Origin: Dehalococcoidia bacterium
GTDB lineage: Bacteria; Chloroflexota; Dehalococcoidia; GIF9; UBA5629
Reading direction: 5' to 3'
Assembly (NCBI GenBank): GCA_016927965.1
Contig: JAFGLP010000052.1
Location: forward strand, 1 to 28,298
DNA length: 28,298 bases
Below are positions 1 to 8,373 of the stretch, piece after piece (the first letter of the stretch is position 1; each line of letters opens with the position of its first letter). Made by a program: the position numbers and the translations under genes. The notes beneath the pieces are model-generated. The model was not told the DNA's origin and made no database searches. It was given only the letters and a program-made list of their open reading frames with translations.

Positions 1-5
1 AAAAA

Positions 6-36
6 CCTCCAAGCATAATTATAGTGTATTTCTTTA
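6..36 (-). promoter_or_regulatory. Putative promoter and Shine-Dalgarno of a minus-strand gene beyond the left edge
   Basis: Read on the minus strand, a perfect TATAAT (23-18) has a weak -35-like TTTAGA 17 bases upstream. A GGAGG (10-6) follows the -10 almost directly. This is what the start of a gene just outside the window, downstream of coaD, would look like. The leader would be very short. No coding sequence is visible, so this rests on the motifs alone. Confidence 0.35.
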
Positions 37-64
37 TTACTCTAAACAAGGTAATCAAGTGTAC

Positions 65-544
65 TTAAGGCAATAACTTACTTTTTAACGCCGCGCCGAC
101 ATGAGGCGGCACCATGTCGTCAAGATTGCCTCCCAGCTTAATGATTTCCTTTAACAGGCTGGAGCTTAAAAACTGGTATCTCAAGTTGGCCATAAAACAA
201 ACCAGCTCTATATCGGGGGCGAGTTTTTTATTCATAAGAGCCATCTCGAATTCACGTTCAAAATCGGAATTAGCACGCAACCCGCGCACTAGTACTTGGG
301 CTTTTATTTTACGGGCAAATTCGACTGTGATGCCTGAATAAGCGGTTACCTCCACATTTTGTAGATCCGCAACTGACTTACGGGCAAGTTCTACCCTCTC
401 ATTAATATCAAACAAGAGGTATTTCTGTGGTATATCGTATACCCCTATTACCAGCTTACCGAAGATCGACGAAGCTCTTTTGATAATATCTAAATGTCCG
501 TTGGTTATCGGATCGAAGCTGCCCGGATAAATTGCTGTTGTCAA
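65..544 (-). CDS. coaD: Phosphopantetheine adenylyltransferase (CoaD)
   Basis: This enzyme transfers AMP from ATP to 4'-phosphopantetheine to make dephospho-CoA, the penultimate step of coenzyme A synthesis, in the cytoplasm. The 159-residue length is normal for the family. The N terminus holds the nucleotidyltransferase signature YPGSFDPITNGH (residues 6-17, T/HxGH type). The C-terminal half has the SSSLLKEI segment that closes over ATP. The start is TTG (544-542), not ATG: an AAAGGAGG Shine-Dalgarno stands about 7 bases upstream and no in-frame ATG fits. The start overlaps the rsmD stop codon, so the two genes are translationally coupled. The rsmD-coaD pair is common in bacteria. Confidence 0.96.
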   Translation of the reverse strand: MTTAIYPGSFDPITNGHLDIIKRASSIFGKLVIGVYDIPQKYLLFDINERVELARKSVADLQNVEVTAYSGITVEFARKIKAQVLVRGLRANSDFEREFEMALMNKKLAPDIELVCFMANLRYQFLSSSLLKEIIKLGGNLDDMVPPHVGAALKSKLLP

Positions 545-1095
545 TGTGAGACCTCCTTTTGGTAGATTGAAATGCAGGTATCACCATACCGTTTTTCCTT
601 GATCTTTAGCAAGTCACCAAATTTATTGCTCAGGGGAGACCTTGCGGCATGGGAAGCCAGGATAATTGAATCCTCATTTATAAGGTTTGATTTATCAATA
701 ATGGTTATTACCGAACCCAGTGTCATGTCGGCATATGGGGGGTCAAGGAAAACCATACCATACTGTCCCGTTAAAATGCTGAGAGCTTTCATCACAGGAC
801 AACAGTATACACGACCTTTGTCTTTAAATCCCGTTTTTGTCAGATTGTATTTTATTACCTGGCAGCACTTCTCATTTTGATCGACGAAATCCACCCACCT
901 GACCTCGCGGCTAAGCGCTTCGATCCCCAGTACCCCTGTCCCGGCAAACAAATCCAGCGCTCTTTCCCAATCGCCCGCCAGCGATCCGAGGATAGAGAAA
1001 ATAGCTTCTCTCACCTTATCGGTGGTCGGCCGTACTGAAAGACCCGGTAGTGTCTTTATGATCTGCCCTCTGGAGGCGCCGCCTGTAATACGCAT
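541..1095 (-). CDS. rsmD: 16S rRNA (guanine966-N2)-methyltransferase RsmD
   Basis: This cytoplasmic enzyme methylates N2 of a guanine in 16S rRNA (G966 in E. coli numbering) using S-adenosylmethionine. The sequence has the SAM-binding LDLFAGTGVLGIEAL motif (residues 48-61) and the catalytic DPPY motif (118-121) of amino-methyltransferases. The N-terminal MRITGGASRG and the RPTTDKVREAIF stretch (22-33) are typical of RsmD. Its 184 residues match the family. It is the first gene of a minus-strand pair with coaD, whose TTG start overlaps its stop. The start is the only good ATG; its Shine-Dalgarno is poor. Confidence 0.95.
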   Translation of the reverse strand: MRITGGASRGQIIKTLPGLSVRPTTDKVREAIFSILGSLAGDWERALDLFAGTGVLGIEALSREVRWVDFVDQNEKCCQVIKYNLTKTGFKDKGRVYCCPVMKALSILTGQYGMVFLDPPYADMTLGSVITIIDKSNLINEDSIILASHAARSPLSNKFGDLLKIKEKRYGDTCISIYQKEVSH

Positions 1096-1146
1096 TTTGG
1101 CTGATGTTAGCTAATAAGTATTAATGGAATAATAAATCGAACACTA

Positions 1147-1177
1147 ATTATAATACTTCACATTGCAGTATTTGCAA
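1147..1177 (-). promoter_or_regulatory. Possible promoter of rsmD-coaD
   Basis: On the minus strand a perfect TATAAT (1152-1147) lies 19 bases after a TTGCAA (1177-1172), about 50 bases upstream of the rsmD ATG. The spacer is longer than ideal and the region is AT-rich, so the assignment is weak. Confidence 0.3.
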
Positions 1178-1199
1178 GTTGAGCTAATTCACATTCATT

Positions 1200-1229
1200 T
1201 TGACATCTTTTTGGAACATATAATATACT
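1200..1229 (+). promoter_or_regulatory. Promoter of the nuo operon
   Basis: A consensus TTGACA (1200-1205) is followed after 18 bases by TATACT (1224-1229). An overlapping TATAAT at 1219-1224 is only 13 bases from the -35 and so less likely to be used. Transcription would begin near 1236, giving a leader of about 35 bases before the nuoA GTG, with GAGGAG (1255-1260) as ribosome binding site. Confidence 0.6.
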
Positions 1230-1270
1230 AACCACCGGCCTTTGTGATTTTTTAGAGGAGACTGTAATAA

Positions 1271-1642
1271 GTGCTGTCACAATACGGTTATATTGGTATT
1301 CTGCTGATTATTGCAATCGGTTTCACTTTAATTATTCCTCTGGTTCCCAAGGTGTTAAAGGCCATGGGCCTCATTCCTACTAAAAAGAACCCTACCAAGG
1401 AAGGTCAGTATGAGTGTGGCATGCAGACTATCGGTAAGAACTGGGTACAATTCAACTTCAGATATTATTTCTTTGCTGTTTTATTCGTACTGCTGGATAT
1501 GTTGACAATTTTTCTTTATCCGTGGGCAGTAAATATGAAGGACCTTGGATTGGGCGGACTTGTTGCGGTTGGTATATTTCTGGCTATTCTGGCTGTCGGA
1601 TATATTTATGCCTGGCGCAAGGGAGCCCTGCAGTGGAAATAA
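1271..1642 (+). CDS. nuoA: NADH-quinone oxidoreductase subunit A
   Basis: Small membrane subunit of respiratory complex I, at the junction of the peripheral and membrane arms near the quinone site. The 123-residue protein has three hydrophobic segments (about residues 5-27, 65-85, 95-112). The loop after the first carries the conserved Cys of NuoA in the segment [10 protein letters not shown] (39-48). The start is GTG with GAGGAG ten bases upstream. It is the first gene of the nuo operon, preceded by a good promoter. Its end overlaps the nuoB start by 10 bases. Confidence 0.95.
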   Translation: MLSQYGYIGILLIIAIGFTLIIPLVPKVLKAMGLIPTKKNPTKEGQYECGMQTIGKNWVQFNFRYYFFAVLFVLLDMLTIFLYPWAVNMKDLGLGGLVAVGIFLAILAVGYIYAWRKGALQWK

Positions 1643-2238
1643 TCAGGCCTGACGTATCCACTCCGCAGGAATCCGATATCGCCGATGGCAACTTAATTAA
1701 TTCATTTATTAGTCAATGTACTTCCCCCATACCTGACCCGGATAAATGGCTCGACGAAACCCTTAAGAAAAACATTCTATTGACATCTCTGGATACTGCC
1801 GTAGCATGGTCGAGACAGCGGTCTATCTTCCCGCTCATGTTCGGCCTAGCCTGCTGTGCTTTTGAGATGATCGGCATGGCAGCCTCGCGATTTGATGCTT
1901 CACGTTTCGGCATGGATATTTTTAGATGGTCTCCAAGACAGGCAGATCTTATGATTGTTGCTGGTACTCTCACCTGGAAGATGGCGCCTGCTGTCCGTAT
2001 GGTCTACGATCAAATGCCGGAACCGAAGTGGGTCATTGCAATGGGTGCCTGTGCCATCAGCGGCGGCACATTCCGCGAATCTTACAGTGTGGTGCCTGGA
2101 ATTAACCGCATTATTCCGGTTGATGTATATGTGCCGGGCTGTCCTCCCAGGCCTGAAGGTCTGATTTACGGGGTTACCCAGCTTCACGCCAAGATGATCA
2201 AAGGCACCATTGATAATCCCAACCTCTCATTGAAATAA
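1633..2238 (+). CDS. nuoB: NADH-quinone oxidoreductase subunit B
   Basis: Peripheral-arm subunit that binds iron-sulfur cluster N2, the last electron carrier before quinone. The cluster ligands are visible as an adjacent Cys pair (C74, C75 in [10 protein letters not shown]), C140 (GACAISGG) and C170 ([10 protein letters not shown]). I start it at GTG 1633, giving 201 residues, because AAGGGAG stands 7 bases upstream. The same frame is open to an ATG at 1522, but that part would be read inside nuoA and does not resemble NuoB. The start inside the nuoA end implies coupled translation. Confidence 0.95.
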   Translation: MEIIRPDVSTPQESDIADGNLINSFISQCTSPIPDPDKWLDETLKKNILLTSLDTAVAWSRQRSIFPLMFGLACCAFEMIGMAASRFDASRFGMDIFRWSPRQADLMIVAGTLTWKMAPAVRMVYDQMPEPKWVIAMGACAISGGTFRESYSVVPGINRIIPVDVYVPGCPPRPEGLIYGVTQLHAKMIKGTIDNPNLSLK

Positions 2239-2261
2239 GCTGAAGCAGGAATTTTATTAAA

Positions 2262-2702
2262 GTGACATTAGCAATCAACGTCGATGAACTGGGGGAAAAG
2301 TTAGCCGATGCTTTTCCGGGTGCGGTGATCACCAGTGAAAAAGGCTCAATAATAATCGAGAGCAAGCAGCTGCTGCAGGTTGCCGGGTATCTGAAAGATA
2401 CAGCAGGGTTAGAGTTTAACTATCTCACTTTTGTAACGGCTGTAGATTATATCGACTATTTTGAGTTGGTTTACCGCTTGGTTTCAATGAAACACAACCA
2501 GAGCCTGATACTAAAGACACGCCTGTATACCAGGGAGGACCCCACGGTTGCTTCCCTGACTCCATTATGGAGGGCAGCATATTATCAGGAGCGCGAGATA
2601 TTTGATTTGCTGGGTATTAAATTTGAAGCACATCCCGATCTCAGACGTCTGTTGCTCTGGGAAGGATTTGAAGGACATCCACTGCGGAGAGACTACCTGT
2701 AA
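2262..2702 (+). CDS. nuoC: NADH-quinone oxidoreductase subunit C (30 kDa subunit)
   Basis: Peripheral-arm subunit that packs against NuoD and NuoB. The C-terminal signature of the 30 kDa family is complete: EREIFDLLGIKF (residues 108-119), then AHPDLRRLLL and EGHPLRRDY at the end. At 146 residues it is short, consisting of little more than the conserved core and separate from NuoD, unlike the fused NuoCD of enterobacteria. The start is GTG with AGCAGGA about 11 bases upstream. Its TAA shares one base with the nuoD ATG. Confidence 0.93.
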   Translation: MTLAINVDELGEKLADAFPGAVITSEKGSIIIESKQLLQVAGYLKDTAGLEFNYLTFVTAVDYIDYFELVYRLVSMKHNQSLILKTRLYTREDPTVASLTPLWRAAYYQEREIFDLLGIKFEAHPDLRRLLLWEGFEGHPLRRDYL

Positions 2703-3808
2703 TGACCATTCAAACCGAGCCTTACTATCTTAATATTGGACCGCAGCACCCCTCTACTCATGGTGTCTTTCGTCTGCGTGTGAAGCTTGACGGAGAGGTC
2801 ATAGTCGATGCCGAGCCTGTTGTCGGGTACCTGCACCGCGGCATTGAGAAGTTATCTGAAGGACGTACATATACCCAGATCATCCCCTTCACCGACAGGC
2901 TGGATTATCTTTCTTCTATGACCAATAACGTAGCTTATTGCCTGGCAGTAGAGAAGCTGGCCGGTATTAAAGTCCCTGAGAGGGCTGAGTATATACGTAT
3001 TATATGCTCAGAACTGATGAGGATTTGCAGCCACCTGATGGCGGTGGGTTTTTTCCTGAATGACCTGGGCGCTATGATGACTCCGGTGCTTTATATGTGG
3101 CGTGAGAGGGAAAAAGTCCTTGATATGTTCGAGATGGTCTGTGGCCAGCGACTTCTTTACAACTACATGCGTATCGGAGGCGTCAGCCAGGATGTACCCG
3201 AAGAATTCATCCCGGCCGTGAAAAAGTTTATTGCCGAGATGCCGAAATATATCGCCGAGTACGATCAGTTGCTGGCAAAGAATGAGATATTGCTGGCGCG
3301 CAGCAAAGGTGTTGGCATACTTCCTAAAGAAACTGCCATGAATATTGGCGCCAGCGGCCCCGTATTACGTGCCAGCGGTGTAAATTGGGATATTCGCAAG
3401 AAAGACCCATATTCTATTTACGAGCGTTTTGATTTTGAAGTTCCTACCGCTGATACCGGGGACTGCTACGACCGCTACTGGGTACGTATGCAGGAGATCC
3501 GGCAGAGTGTGAGAATAGTAGAACAGGCGCTGACGCAAATTCCTGATAAGGGCCCGGTGTGCGCAGAAGTCCCGCAGTTTTTTAGGCCTCCAGCAGGGGA
3601 AGCTTACGGGTACATTGAAGCGCCGAAAGGTAACCTGGGATTTTATGTGGTCAGCGATGGGTCTATTGCTCCCTACAGGCTGCATATTTATCCTCCTACC
3701 CTGATTAATATTACGGCATTGCGCGACATGGCTATCGGCTGGAAAGTTGCTGACCTGATTATAATTTTTGGCAGCATGGACGTCGTACTGGGAGAAATAG
3801 ACCGATAA
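2702..3808 (+). CDS. nuoD: NADH-quinone oxidoreductase subunit D (49 kDa subunit)
   Basis: Peripheral-arm subunit that forms most of the quinone-binding cavity with NuoB and NuoH. It is related to the large subunit of [NiFe] hydrogenases but lacks the metal site. The two residues known to contact the quinone headgroup in the family are present: H20 in QHPSTHG and Y69 in DRLDYLS. The GYLHRGIEKL motif lies at 42-51, and the protein ends in the typical GEIDR. Its 368 residues fit the short NuoD form without a NuoC fusion. In most operons nuoE, F and G would follow; here nuoH begins directly, overlapping the stop by one base. Confidence 0.96.
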   Translation: MTIQTEPYYLNIGPQHPSTHGVFRLRVKLDGEVIVDAEPVVGYLHRGIEKLSEGRTYTQIIPFTDRLDYLSSMTNNVAYCLAVEKLAGIKVPERAEYIRIICSELMRICSHLMAVGFFLNDLGAMMTPVLYMWREREKVLDMFEMVCGQRLLYNYMRIGGVSQDVPEEFIPAVKKFIAEMPKYIAEYDQLLAKNEILLARSKGVGILPKETAMNIGASGPVLRASGVNWDIRKKDPYSIYERFDFEVPTADTGDCYDRYWVRMQEIRQSVRIVEQALTQIPDKGPVCAEVPQFFRPPAGEAYGYIEAPKGNLGFYVVSDGSIAPYRLHIYPPTLINITALRDMAIGWKVADLIIIFGSMDVVLGEIDR

Positions 3809-4920
3809 TGACACTGCTTGATCAATTTCAACTGTTTCTGAAAAGCCAGGGATGGCCGGAATGGGCGTATTATTCCGTACCTGCCATAACCGGTATACTC
3901 ATTATCATTATCGCTGTCTTAACGGTTGTCATCGGTTTTATCTGGTGGGAGCGCCGCCTGCTGGGACGCTTCCAGATACGCACAGGTCCCAACCGCTGTG
4001 GGCCTGAGGGCATGTTACAGCCTATTGCCACTGCTATTAAGATATTGATTAAAGAGGATATCGTCCCGGCCAAGGCTGATAAAGTGTTGCATTTCATTGC
4101 TCCAATTATAGTCTTCGTGCCGATATTGATGCTTTTCGCTGTTATACCATTTGATCAGAACGCTATTTTAGTTGATCTTAATGTCGGCGCAGTTTATGTG
4201 ATTGCCATCAGTTCCATATCGGTAATAGGCATTTTTATGGCGGCATGGGCTTCAGGCAATAAATATTCTTTGATCTCAGGCATGCGTGCCATAGCGCAGA
4301 TGGTCAGTTATGAGTTGCCGGTGGTGTTATCGCTGGTCGGCGTAGCGCTGGTGGCAGGTTCTTTCTCAATGGTAAAAATCGTGGAAACGCAGAGCATACC
4401 TTATATATTATTACAGCCTCTTGGGTTTCTGATTTTCTTCCTGGGTTCGCTGGCGGAGATGAACCGCTGTCCGTTCGACCTGCTGGAAGCGGATTCTGAA
4501 ATAGTAGCAGGGTACCATATAGAGTATTCAGGCATGAAGTTTGCCCTGTTCTATCTTGGTGAGTACGGCGTGGCACTGGCATATGCCGGCATTATAGCCA
4601 CGCTATTTTTAAGCGGATGGCAGGGACCGTTACTACTGCCGGTATTGTGGTTCCTAATAAAAGTGTTGTTGATATTTACATTGATTATCTGGATGCGTGC
4701 CACCTTGCCCAGGTTGAGAGTGGACCAGTTGATGGCGTTCGCCTGGAAATTCATGCTTCCTATCGCAGTATTAAACTTGGTTTTCATTGCTATTGAAGTG
4801 TTACTGATACCGGCATCACTGCAGTGGATTATGATATTCATTAACTTCGGTCTGGCAGCGGTCCTGCTTCTGTTATTTTCCAAGGCATTCACATTGGGAG
4901 GTGGCAGAGTTGAAGTTTGA
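3808..4920 (+). CDS. nuoH: NADH-quinone oxidoreductase subunit H
   Basis: Membrane subunit that joins the peripheral and membrane arms, roofs the quinone cavity and starts the proton path. About eight to nine membrane helices are predicted across 370 residues. Family signatures are WERRLLGRFQIRTGPNR (47-63) and the charged loop AEMNRCPFDLLEADSEIVAG (216-235), whose acidic residues line the quinone chamber. It follows nuoD with a one-base overlap and overlaps nuoI by about 11 bases. Confidence 0.96.
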   Translation: MTLLDQFQLFLKSQGWPEWAYYSVPAITGILIIIIAVLTVVIGFIWWERRLLGRFQIRTGPNRCGPEGMLQPIATAIKILIKEDIVPAKADKVLHFIAPIIVFVPILMLFAVIPFDQNAILVDLNVGAVYVIAISSISVIGIFMAAWASGNKYSLISGMRAIAQMVSYELPVVLSLVGVALVAGSFSMVKIVETQSIPYILLQPLGFLIFFLGSLAEMNRCPFDLLEADSEIVAGYHIEYSGMKFALFYLGEYGVALAYAGIIATLFLSGWQGPLLLPVLWFLIKVLLIFTLIIWMRATLPRLRVDQLMAFAWKFMLPIAVLNLVFIAIEVLLIPASLQWIMIFINFGLAAVLLLLFSKAFTLGGGRVEV

Positions 4921-5455
4921 ACTTTATGGTCTCGGTATAGCTAAAGGTATGGCATTGACCTTCAAACACCTGTTCAGGTCACCTATCACCGTTCAGTATC
5001 CCGAGGAAAAACTGAATACATCCAAGCGTATCCGCGGTAATGAACTGGTGTGGTTCCCTGAGAAGTGTACCGGCTGTGGTACCTGCACTAAGGCCTGCCC
5101 TCAGGGAAATATACAGCTGGTAACCCATAAGTCAGAGGATAACAAATTTAATGTAGATAAATTTGAAATTGATACTGGCCGCTGCATTTTCTGCGGGCTA
5201 TGCGTTGAATCGTGTCCCTACAATGCTCTGGCCATGGGTTTGAGTTATGAATGCTCGAAATACCGCAGGGGGGACATGGTCCTTGATAAGGAAAAACTGT
5301 CGGTGGCAGAGAACCATAAACCAAGCGCTTATTTCCGGCCGCAGTTTGACAGGCAACTGCCTGCACAGAGCTTGCTTCTTTATGATAGAAAAGAAGGCGG
5401 GCAGAAATTGAAATTCCTGCCGTTAAGTACACGTAAGAGGGGATCCGGTGCTTGA
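4910..5455 (+). CDS. nuoI: NADH-quinone oxidoreductase subunit I (2x[4Fe-4S] ferredoxin-type)
   Basis: Peripheral-arm subunit carrying clusters N6a and N6b, which pass electrons to N2 in NuoB. Two complete CxxCxxCxxxCP motifs are present: C53/C56/C59/C63 and C92/C95/C98/C102. I place the start at TTG 4910 (181 residues) because GGAGG at 4897-4901 is 8 bases upstream; the in-frame GTG at 4901 lies inside that Shine-Dalgarno. In an EFG-less complex this subunit is the outermost cluster carrier, so it is the likely docking point for the electron donor (inference). It overlaps nuoH and nuoJ. Confidence 0.95.
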   Translation: MKFELYGLGIAKGMALTFKHLFRSPITVQYPEEKLNTSKRIRGNELVWFPEKCTGCGTCTKACPQGNIQLVTHKSEDNKFNVDKFEIDTGRCIFCGLCVESCPYNALAMGLSYECSKYRRGDMVLDKEKLSVAENHKPSAYFRPQFDRQLPAQSLLLYDRKEGGQKLKFLPLSTRKRGSGA

Positions 5456-5933
5456 ACTAGTATTTTTATTGCTGGCTGTAATTGCAGTCGTATCGGCTAT
5501 TGGTGTGATAGCGCTGCGGGATTTATTCCGCGCTGCGCTGTGCTTGATTGTGCTGTTTATGATGGTGGCAGGAGTTTATGTGTTGCTGCATGCTGATTTC
5601 CTGGCGATTGTTCAGATACTTATTTACGTAGGCGCTATTTCCGTCCTTTTGATTGTTGCTATCATGCTGACACGTGATGTAAGACAGGGACAACGGCTGG
5701 GATACCTCAAGTATATCGCAGGCGTGGTAGGACTGCTCTTGTTGGGTACCATTGTATTCGCCGTGTTGAATACGACGTTTACCGTCACCGGTACCGCTCC
5801 GCTGGAGGATACGATAAAGCCTCTGGGCAAAGCGTTATTCGGGGACGGCGGGTATTTTCTAACTGTTGAAATTGCAGCCATATTGTTGTTGTCGGCGATA
5901 CTTGGCGCTATAGCGGTGATCAGGGAGAAATGA
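5448..5933 (+). CDS. nuoJ: NADH-quinone oxidoreductase subunit J
   Basis: Membrane subunit with about five helices in 161 residues. The third helix region has the conserved Y-x-G-A motif in ILIYVGAISVLL (residues 57-68), where the pi-bulge and gating movement of NuoJ are known to occur. The start is GTG 5448 with AAGAGGGG just upstream, overlapping the nuoI end by 8 bases. The stop overlaps the nuoK start. Confidence 0.94.
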   Translation: MLELVFLLLAVIAVVSAIGVIALRDLFRAALCLIVLFMMVAGVYVLLHADFLAIVQILIYVGAISVLLIVAIMLTRDVRQGQRLGYLKYIAGVVGLLLLGTIVFAVLNTTFTVTGTAPLEDTIKPLGKALFGDGGYFLTVEIAAILLLSAILGAIAVIREK

Positions 5934-6247
5934 TGTTTACCCTTGGATTGGATCATTACATTATTTTATCAGCGGTGCTTTTCTGTATCGGCCTGTTTGG
6001 GGTATTGACGCAACGGAACGTAATAAAAGTTATTATGTGTGTCGAGATAATGTTGAATGCGGTGAATATAGCATTAATTGCTTTTTCACAATATGTTGTT
6101 CCGACAGCATTGACAGGCCAGATATTTGCCATATTTGTTATGGTGGTGGCCGCTGCAGAGGTAGCCGTCGGTATTGCGATCGTATTTGCCATATACCGGA
6201 ACCGCGAAAGCGTTGACATGGAAAATTTCAATATTTTGAAGTGGTAA
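5933..6247 (+). CDS. nuoK: NADH-quinone oxidoreductase subunit K
   Basis: Small membrane subunit of the proton path next to NuoJ, related to MrpC of cation/proton antiporters. It has three hydrophobic helices in 104 residues. Two membrane-embedded glutamates essential in the family are visible: E38 in CVEIMLNA and E76 in AAAEVAVG. Two ATGs stand in tandem (5930 and 5933). AGGGAG at 5922-5927 leaves only 2 bases before the first and 5 before the second, so I prefer the second. Confidence 0.94.
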   Translation: MFTLGLDHYIILSAVLFCIGLFGVLTQRNVIKVIMCVEIMLNAVNIALIAFSQYVVPTALTGQIFAIFVMVVAAAEVAVGIAIVFAIYRNRESVDMENFNILKW

Positions 6248-6251
6248 TAAT

Positions 6252-6446
6252 ATGTGGGTTCAAATAAAAAGCGCTCCGAATTTGATGATGGCCGAAATGT
6301 GGAAGGAATTCTTCGAAGGTGAAGGTATTCCGACCAGGATCCTGCCTGATGCAGACAAATTTGAGATCAAGGAATCAGTGCCGTATAAGGTCTGTGTTTC
6401 GCAGGAGAAGGTACATGTCATCGAGGAGGTCTTAAGGAAGTTATAA
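6252..6446 (+). CDS. DUF2007-like small protein inserted between nuoK and nuoL
   Basis: A 64-residue soluble protein with a beta-alpha-beta layout: the start MWVQIKSAPN, a helix in which the family pattern AEMWKEFFEGEGIP (19-32) is clear, and a C-terminal strand and helix with VHVIEEVLRKL. This resembles the DUF2007 'putative signal-transducing protein' family, related to ACT/PII-like small regulators. It has no cysteines suited to a cluster and no membrane segment. It lies 4 bases after nuoK and its TAA shares a base with the nuoL ATG, so it is made with the membrane subunits. Its function is unknown; an assembly or regulatory role in complex I is inference. Confidence 0.8.
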   Translation: MWVQIKSAPNLMMAEMWKEFFEGEGIPTRILPDADKFEIKESVPYKVCVSQEKVHVIEEVLRKL

Positions 6447-8368
6447 TGCCGACACAGGTTCCCTGGCTTATATTCTTACTGCCATTTGTATCATTCTTGC
6501 TGATATCCCTGGTTGTACGGCCTTTCTTCAGCAAGCTGCATAAGCTGGGAGGCTATATCACCATCGGGGCTGTCGGCATTTCCTGCGCATTGTCTTTCTG
6601 GGTGCTGGGTGCTGTTATGGCTGCTCCGGAACATATGCTGCTTATCGACGATATTAAGTGGGCAGTAGTGGGCAATCTCAACATCCATCTGGGCGTACTG
6701 GTTGACTCGCTGACGGCTGTGATGGTCGTCGTTGTGACCATAGTCAGCCTGATGGTACAGATTTACTCGCAGGGTTACATGAAAGGCGACCCGGGGTATT
6801 TAAGGTATTACGCCTTCATGTCATTGTTTACTGCCTGTATGCTGGGCCTAGTCTTGGCCAACAACATCCTGTTCATGTTTGTTTTCTGGGAAGGCGTTGG
6901 ATTGGGCTCTTACCTGTTGATCGGATTCTGGTTCCATAAAACATCTGCAGCCAATGCAGCCAAAAAGGCATTTATCGTAACCAGGCTGGGAGATTTCGGC
7001 TTTCTTGCCGCTGTACTGGTGTTATATGCGAATACGGGTACATTTGATACTGAGACGCTATATAATTTAGTAGCCGTCGGCACGCTGGCCGGCTCGACCC
7101 TGACATGGGTGGCCATCGGAATTTTCTCTGGCGCTGTTGGTAAATCTGCTCAGTTCCCTCTGCATGTCTGGCTGCCCGATGCTATGGAGGGCCCCACTCC
7201 GGTCAGCGCTCTGATTCATGCTGCTACCATGGTAGCGGCTGGTGTATTCCTGGTTGCACGTTTCTATCCCATGTTTGAACATTCTTCCGAAGCCATGATG
7301 GTTGTTGCCATAATAGGGGCATTTACAGCCATATTTGCAGCCAGCATAGGGTTGGTGATGAACGATATCAAACGTGTGCTGGCATATTCAACGATAAGCC
7401 AACTCGGATATATGATGCTCGGGCTCGGAGCAGGCGGCGTAGCGATAGGCATCTTCCACCTTTTCACACATGCGTTCTTCAAAGCTTTGCTTTTCCTTGG
7501 TTCGGGCAGTGTAAATCACAGCACCGGTACATTTGATATGAGATTAATGGGTGGTTTGCGTAAGACCATGCCCTGGACCTATATCACTTTCCTGATCGGT
7601 TCCCTCAGCCTGGCGGGCATCTGGCCACTGGCAGGATTCTGGAGCAAGGACGAGATACTGGTATCTGCATTATCGTATAACCCGATCTTATTCACACTTG
7701 CTACTATTACTGTGTTTATGACAGCTTTTTACATGTTCAGAGCGATATTTATGACGTTCCATGGCGAATATAAAGGCGGCGCTGAACCGGAGCATGGCAG
7801 TCATGATTCACATGGTGGTAAGCCGCATGAGTCTCCCGCTGTTATGGTCATACCGCTGGTTATCCTGGCTATCCTGGCCATTGGTGCAGGATGGATCAAT
7901 GTAACCGGTTTCTTCGGCCAGTTCATGGGCCATCATGGTGGGGCGGAAGAAGTCGGTTTGCTGGCAGGATTATTTGGTGTATTCACACACCCGCTGCCGG
8001 TGATCTCTCTGCTTGTCGCCATCTTTGGTATATTCCTGGCTTATGCAATGTATATCAAGAAATGGATTTCAGCGGAAAAGATCGGTTCAATGTTGAAACC
8101 CATATATATCATGCTTTCCAGAAAATACTGGATGGATGAGCTATATGAAAATGTCATAGTAAAGACAATACTTTATAACGGTATATTCAAGTGGATGGTG
8201 ATGTTTGATTCAAGCATCGTAGATGGAACTGTTAATGGTGCTGCGCAGGGAACTGCCGCAGCGGGCGGAGCATTACGTAAATTACAGACCGGCCAGACGC
8301 AACTATATGTACTGAGCATAGCGATCGGCGTTGTAGCAATAGCGGTCTGTCTATTTTTATTCAGCTGA
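6446..8368 (+). CDS. nuoL: NADH-quinone oxidoreductase subunit L
   Basis: Distal antiporter-like proton-pumping subunit of complex I, 640 residues with many membrane helices and the amphipathic lateral helix near the C terminus. Key charged residues of the family are present: E149 in FVFWEGVG and K233 in GKSAQFPLHVWLPDAMEGP, and the DIKRVLAYSTISQLGYM segment of the second half. A histidine-rich loop with HGSHDSHGGKPH sits near residues 452-463. It starts by sharing one base with the preceding small gene, and nuoM follows after 5 bases. Confidence 0.96.
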   Translation: MPTQVPWLIFLLPFVSFLLISLVVRPFFSKLHKLGGYITIGAVGISCALSFWVLGAVMAAPEHMLLIDDIKWAVVGNLNIHLGVLVDSLTAVMVVVVTIVSLMVQIYSQGYMKGDPGYLRYYAFMSLFTACMLGLVLANNILFMFVFWEGVGLGSYLLIGFWFHKTSAANAAKKAFIVTRLGDFGFLAAVLVLYANTGTFDTETLYNLVAVGTLAGSTLTWVAIGIFSGAVGKSAQFPLHVWLPDAMEGPTPVSALIHAATMVAAGVFLVARFYPMFEHSSEAMMVVAIIGAFTAIFAASIGLVMNDIKRVLAYSTISQLGYMMLGLGAGGVAIGIFHLFTHAFFKALLFLGSGSVNHSTGTFDMRLMGGLRKTMPWTYITFLIGSLSLAGIWPLAGFWSKDEILVSALSYNPILFTLATITVFMTAFYMFRAIFMTFHGEYKGGAEPEHGSHDSHGGKPHESPAVMVIPLVILAILAIGAGWINVTGFFGQFMGHHGGAEEVGLLAGLFGVFTHPLPVISLLVAIFGIFLAYAMYIKKWISAEKIGSMLKPIYIMLSRKYWMDELYENVIVKTILYNGIFKWMVMFDSSIVDGTVNGAAQGTAAAGGALRKLQTGQTQLYVLSIAIGVVAIAVCLFLFS

Positions 8369-8373
8369 GGTAA

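Noticed and set aside
1522..1632. N-terminal extension of nuoB from ATG 1522
   Set aside because: It is read entirely within nuoA, has no likeness to NuoB, and a Shine-Dalgarno-supported GTG lies at 1633.
3365..3814. 149-codon minus-strand open frame within nuoD
   Set aside because: NuoD is certain on the plus strand and the reverse frame shows no domain.
7788..7830. Histidine-rich loop in NuoL as a novel metal site
   Set aside because: Histidine-rich loops at this point occur in many bacterial NuoL proteins.
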